Positions 6,191 to 8,223 of a stretch of 8,223 nt of DNA are shown here, in pieces. Position 1 is the stretch's first letter, and each line of letters starts with the position of its first letter. The stretch is from an uncultured Fusobacterium sp. Its GTDB lineage: Bacteria; Fusobacteriota; Fusobacteriia; Fusobacteriales; Fusobacteriaceae. Below the pieces are notes generated by a model, which worked only from the letters and a program-made list of their open reading frames with translations, was not told the origin of the DNA and made no database searches. The position numbers and the translations under genes are program-made. The stretch spans positions 1 through 8,223 of the forward strand of contig UQQO01000102.1 of NCBI GenBank assembly GCA_900543175.1, read 5' to 3'.

Positions 6191-6541
6191 TGGTGGAAGT
6201 GACGGGAATCGAACCCGTGTCCGAAATTACCAGCGCCATAGGCTTCTACAAGCTTAGTCTGCTATTGAACTTCGCAGTAACCAATCCCACAGACAGGGCT
6301 GATTAAAGCTATCCTCTAGAATGTCCCCTAAAGCTTAGAGAAATCACTTAGGGTAATCTGTATTTTAGTGACACCTCAGTTGAACACGCTTACAGAAGAG
6401 AATGTTCAGAGGTGAGCTGACTTATTAAGCAGCTAAAGCGTAATTTCTGTTTCCATCTAAACGATGTGTTTGACCTCTCACAGCGGTCACCCTGACCTGC
6501 TACCTATAACCTGAGAACCCCGTCGAAACCTTTGCACTCCC
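6191..6541 (-). ncRNA. ssrA: Transfer-messenger RNA (tmRNA, 10Sa RNA)
   Basis: This RNA of about 351 nt rescues ribosomes stalled on broken mRNAs: charged with alanine, it enters the A site with SmpB and supplies a short reading frame for a degradation tag. The 5' end GGGAGTG (6541-6535) pairs with CACTTCC (6201-6195) as a 7-bp acceptor stem with the G3-U70 pair recognised by alanyl-tRNA synthetase, then discriminator A and an encoded CCA (6193-6191). The T arm is at 6218-6202 with loop TTCGATT. After the acceptor comes the conserved GGTTTCGACGGGG. The tag frame lies at 6454-6425. It is a one-piece, not a permuted, tmRNA. It has its own promoter and terminator and lies just downstream of smpB. 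Open frames running into this region are spurious. Confidence 0.98.
6425..6454 (-). other. tmRNA tag reading frame (peptide GNRNYALAA)
   Basis: The frame GGA AAC AGA AAT TAC GCT TTA GCT GCT TAA encodes GNRNYALAA; a second in-frame TAA follows at 6424-6422. GGA is taken as the resume codon because A at -4 and G at -3 align with the bases before the E. coli resume codon. With the alanine carried by the tmRNA the full tag is A-GNRNYALAA. The YALAA end is the usual degron recognised by ClpXP-type proteases. Confidence 0.93.
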
Positions 6542-6560
6542 ATTATTTAATTTTCATATT

Positions 6561-6589
6561 ATTATATCATATACCTAGCTATTTTTCAA
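6561..6589 (-). promoter_or_regulatory. Promoter of ssrA
   Basis: On the minus strand TTGAAA (6589-6584) and TATAAT (6566-6561) are spaced 17, with TGA directly before the -10, making it extended. The start would be near 6554, giving a short precursor leader trimmed at 6541, as expected for RNase P processing. The -35 box begins three bases past the smpB stop codon. Confidence 0.85.
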
Positions 6590-6591
6590 TA

Positions 6592-7032
6592 CTATCTTAT
6601 TTTTGCCATTCTTTGCAAATCTCTCTCTACATCTTTTTTAGCTATACTCTCTCTCTTATCATAAGTTTTCTTTCCTCTAGCAAGAGCTATTTCAAGTTTT
6701 ACATATCCTTTAGATAGATGAACATTTAAAGGAATTATTGTGTACCCCTTTTGAGTTACTTTCTCATGTAATTTTTTTATCTCTTTTTTATGTAAAAGAA
6801 GTTTTCTAACTCTTCTTTCTTCAGGATTGTATACACTTCCAAAATCCCAAGGTACAATTGACATTCCCATAATAAAAACTTCTCCATTTATTATTCTAAT
6901 AAATGACTCTTTTATACTTAGTTTTCCTGCCTTTGCAGATTTAACCTCACTTCCTACTAATTCTATTCCAGCTTCAAATTTATCTTCTATGAAATAATCG
7001 AAAAATGCTTTCTTATTTCCTGCTAATACCAT
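6592..7032 (-). CDS. smpB: SsrA-binding protein SmpB
   Basis: A 146-residue cytosolic protein that binds the tRNA-like part of tmRNA and brings it to stalled ribosomes, where its C-terminal tail probes the empty mRNA channel. Family features are NKKAFFDY (6-13), EAGIELVGSEVKSAKAGK (20-37), the RKLLLHKKEI segment (76-85), and the C-terminal GKKTYDKRE (120-128) followed by a basic helical tail. Ser28 replaces the more usual Thr of GTEVKS, a mild change. The length is close to the family norm. AGGAGGAG lies a few bases before the ATG, supporting this start. It sits directly upstream of ssrA on the same strand with only 50 bases between, so protein and RNA partner form one locus, though ssrA also has its own promoter. 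Confidence 0.97.
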   Translation of the reverse strand: MVLAGNKKAFFDYFIEDKFEAGIELVGSEVKSAKAGKLSIKESFIRIINGEVFIMGMSIVPWDFGSVYNPEERRVRKLLLHKKEIKKLHEKVTQKGYTIIPLNVHLSKGYVKLEIALARGKKTYDKRESIAKKDVERDLQRMAKIR

Positions 7033-7087
7033 TTCTCCTCCTAAAAATCTATTTCATTAATATTCTAACACTCCTATTTACTTTTTT

Positions 7088-7117
7088 ATTATACTATACT
7101 TTCTAAGAAATTGCTAA
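7088..7117 (-). promoter_or_regulatory. Probable promoter of smpB
   Basis: On the minus strand a perfect TATAAT (7093-7088) is preceded at 18 bases by TTAGCA (7117-7112; four of six match -35). The leader to the smpB ATG would be about 50 nt. It is divergent from the promoter of the ROK gene. Confidence 0.6.
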
Positions 7118-7142
7118 ATTTTCTCTTCTATCTTAATAATTT

Positions 7143-7171
7143 TTGATAAAAGTAAAAATAAATGGTAAAAT
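7143..7171 (+). promoter_or_regulatory. Promoter of the ROK-family gene
   Basis: TTGATA (7143-7148) and TAAAAT (7166-7171) are spaced 17, with TGG directly before the -10 making it extended. The start would be near 7178. An ATG at 7181 would then be almost leaderless, which supports the start at 7202. Confidence 0.75.
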
Positions 7172-7187
7172 AAAAAAAAGATGTTAA

Positions 7188-7194
7188 AAGGGGA
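7188..7194 (+). promoter_or_regulatory. Ribosome binding site deciding the ROK gene start
   Basis: AAGGGGA ends seven bases before ATG 7202. The in-frame ATG at 7181 has only an A run before it. The start at 7202 also puts the family-typical N-terminal strand at residue 1. Confidence 0.75.
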
Positions 7195-7201
7195 TGGTTT
7201 T

Positions 7202-8071
7202 ATGTTCTTTGGAGCTATTGAAGCTAGTGGAGCAAAATTTGTTTGCTGTATAGGAACAGAAAAGGGAGAGATCATGGAAAGAGTTTCTTTTGCAACTGAA
7301 ACTCCTGAGATCACTATGGAAAAAGTAATCTCTTTCTTTAAAAATAAGAAGATTGAAGCTATTGGAATAGGTTGCTTTGGACCTATAGATCTACACAAAG
7401 ACTCTAAAACATATGGATATATCACTTCTACTCCGAAAACTTTTTGGAGAAATTTTAATATTGTTGGAGAGATTGAAAAAGCTCTTAATATACCTGTTTA
7501 TTTTGATACTATTGTAAATACTGCTGTGTATGGAGAACATATATGGGGAGCAGGAAAAGGTATCTCTAATACTATTTATTTAACTATTGGAAAAGGTGTA
7601 GGTGGAGGAGCTATTGTTGAAGGAAAATTAGTTCATGGTATGTTACACCCTGAGATGGGACATATTTTTGTAAATAGACACCCTAGAGATAAATTTGTAG
7701 GAAACTGCCCTTTCCATGGTGGTAACTGTCTTGAAGGAATGGCATCTGAAATGGCTCTTGAAAGAAGATGGGGAGTTGAATTTAAAGATATTCCTGAAAA
7801 TCATCCAGCTTGGGATATGGAAGCTTTCTATATAGCTCATGCTCTTGTAAATTATATTCTTGTTTTATCTCCAGAAAAAATTATTATTGGTGGAGATATT
7901 ATAAAGAGAGGAAATCTTTTACCTTTAATTAAGGAAAGAATTGTTAAACTTCTAAATAACTATGTGCAAAATGATAAGATTTTAAAAAATATAGATGAGT
8001 ATATTGTTCTTCCTAAATTAAAAGATGATTCAGCTCTATTAGGAGCATTAGCTTTATGTTTTAAAAAATAA
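7202..8071 (+). CDS. ROK-family sugar kinase-like protein (fructokinase type), possibly inactive
   Basis: A 289-residue protein colinear with Firmicute ROK fructokinases (GmuE/YdhR/ScrK type), which phosphorylate fructose or mannose with ATP in the cytosol. Kept motifs are the opening FGAIEA, GCFGPID (57-63), TPKTFW, HPEMGH (149-154), a zinc-site-like CPFHGGNC (169-176; spacing between His and Cys one longer than in the CPxHGxC form I remember) and LEG (177-179). Changed positions are EASGAK (7-12) where EAGGTK is usual, Ile104 in FDTIVN where ROK kinases have the catalytic Asp, GKGVGGG (130-136) where GTGxGxG is usual, GGD for GGG (230-232) and DSALLGA for NAGxxGA (266-272). Family membership is clear. 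Activity is doubtful: this may be a pseudokinase or sugar sensor, although Asp102 lies two residues from the lost Asp. The gene is monocistronic, with its own promoter and terminator, and divergent from smpB. Confidence 0.9.
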   Translation: MFFGAIEASGAKFVCCIGTEKGEIMERVSFATETPEITMEKVISFFKNKKIEAIGIGCFGPIDLHKDSKTYGYITSTPKTFWRNFNIVGEIEKALNIPVYFDTIVNTAVYGEHIWGAGKGISNTIYLTIGKGVGGGAIVEGKLVHGMLHPEMGHIFVNRHPRDKFVGNCPFHGGNCLEGMASEMALERRWGVEFKDIPENHPAWDMEAFYIAHALVNYILVLSPEKIIIGGDIIKRGNLLPLIKERIVKLLNNYVQNDKILKNIDEYIVLPKLKDDSALLGALALCFKK

Positions 8072-8074
8072 TAA

Positions 8075-8119
8075 ATATAAAAAGGGGTTGTTGTATTTTT
8101 TAACAGCCCCTTTTTATAT
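8075..8119. terminator. Long intrinsic terminator after the ROK gene
   Basis: An 18-bp stem pairs 8075-8092 with 8102-8119 around a 9-base T-rich loop, with a single T-G wobble. The G4/C4 core is flanked by A5 and T5, so it can act in both directions and could also end a minus-strand gene entering from the right. Confidence 0.9.
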
Positions 8120-8164
8120 TATAAATTTCTTGCTCTAATCTATGTTATAAAACTATAATTTATC

Positions 8165-8217
8165 TAACTAAGCTCAGTTATCTAGCACATCGCTAGATTT
8201 TGACAAAGTACCTTTGT
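8165..8217. repeat. Three stacked short inverted repeats at the right edge
   Basis: Three small dyads follow one another: TAACT/AGTTA around a near-palindromic AGCT centre (8165-8180), ATCTAGC/GCTAGAT with loop ACATC (8180-8198), and ACAAAG/CTTTGT with loop TAC (8203-8217). The stretch from 8120 to the end holds no supported gene. A TTGACA hexamer (8200-8205) could be a -35 box, but its -10 would lie beyond the window. Confidence 0.5.
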
Positions 8218-8223
8218 ATTTAG

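Noticed and set aside
6191..6223. A separate tRNA gene, suggested by the T arm and CCA end
   Set aside because: The acceptor and T arm belong to the tmRNA: the matching 5' acceptor half lies 320 bases away and there is no anticodon arm.
6532..6717. Open frame on the plus strand overlapping the tmRNA 5' end and smpB
   Set aside because: It is antisense to two certain genes, its product is low-complexity hydrophobic/Ser sequence, and it has no ribosome binding site.
7114..7425. Minus-strand open frame across the ROK promoter and N-terminus
   Set aside because: It is antisense to a clear gene, with no recognisable product and no supporting start signals.
1..8223. CRISPR array, toxin-antitoxin pair or defence system
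   Set aside because: No direct-repeat and spacer pattern and no small gene pair of this type was seen in the window.

Overview
The window is very AT-rich bacterial chromosome with strong AGGAGG-type ribosome binding sites, AGA-dominated arginine codons, short intergenic gaps and sigma70-like promoters. A lipoprotein with a BamE-like segment suggests a cell with an outer membrane. Together with the AT-rich style and a tmRNA tag close to the one I remember for Fusobacterium, this points to a fusobacterium (Fusobacterium, Cetobacterium or a relative). The genus is inference; no species call is possible by eye.

Layout from left to right. A TTG-started lipoprotein gene (39-545, +) converges on a MATE-family efflux gene (572-1921, -), and one bidirectional terminator overlaps both stop codons. 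The MATE gene has a perfect consensus promoter and a terminator-like hairpin in its short leader. Back to back with that promoter is a cold-shock protein gene (2246-2443, +), with an untranslated leader of about 160 nt and a 12-bp palindrome over its -10 box. It ends at a strong terminator. Next is a two-gene operon (2591-6047, +) for a heterodimeric ABC exporter. The first subunit has a degenerate ATPase site (Asp for the catalytic Glu, Gln for the H-loop His) and the second has a degenerate signature (LSQGQ), which is the asymmetric LmrCD/BmrCD/TM287-288 arrangement.

The minus strand then carries the trans-translation module: ssrA (tmRNA, 6191-6541), with its own promoter and terminator, directly downstream of smpB (6592-7032). 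SmpB binds the tmRNA and delivers it to stalled ribosomes, where it encodes the degradation tag GNRNYALAA. Divergent from smpB is a ROK-family sugar-kinase-like gene (7202-8071, +), followed by a long terminator hairpin. The last 100 bases hold three stacked small inverted repeats and no gene I can support.

Most of the window is ordinary housekeeping and efflux content. The most unusual item is the ROK protein: its fold and sugar/zinc motifs look intact, but the catalytic aspartate and several phosphate-binding residues are replaced, so it may be a pseudokinase or sugar sensor. The MATE leader hairpin and the palindrome in the cold-shock promoter are the best regulatory candidates.
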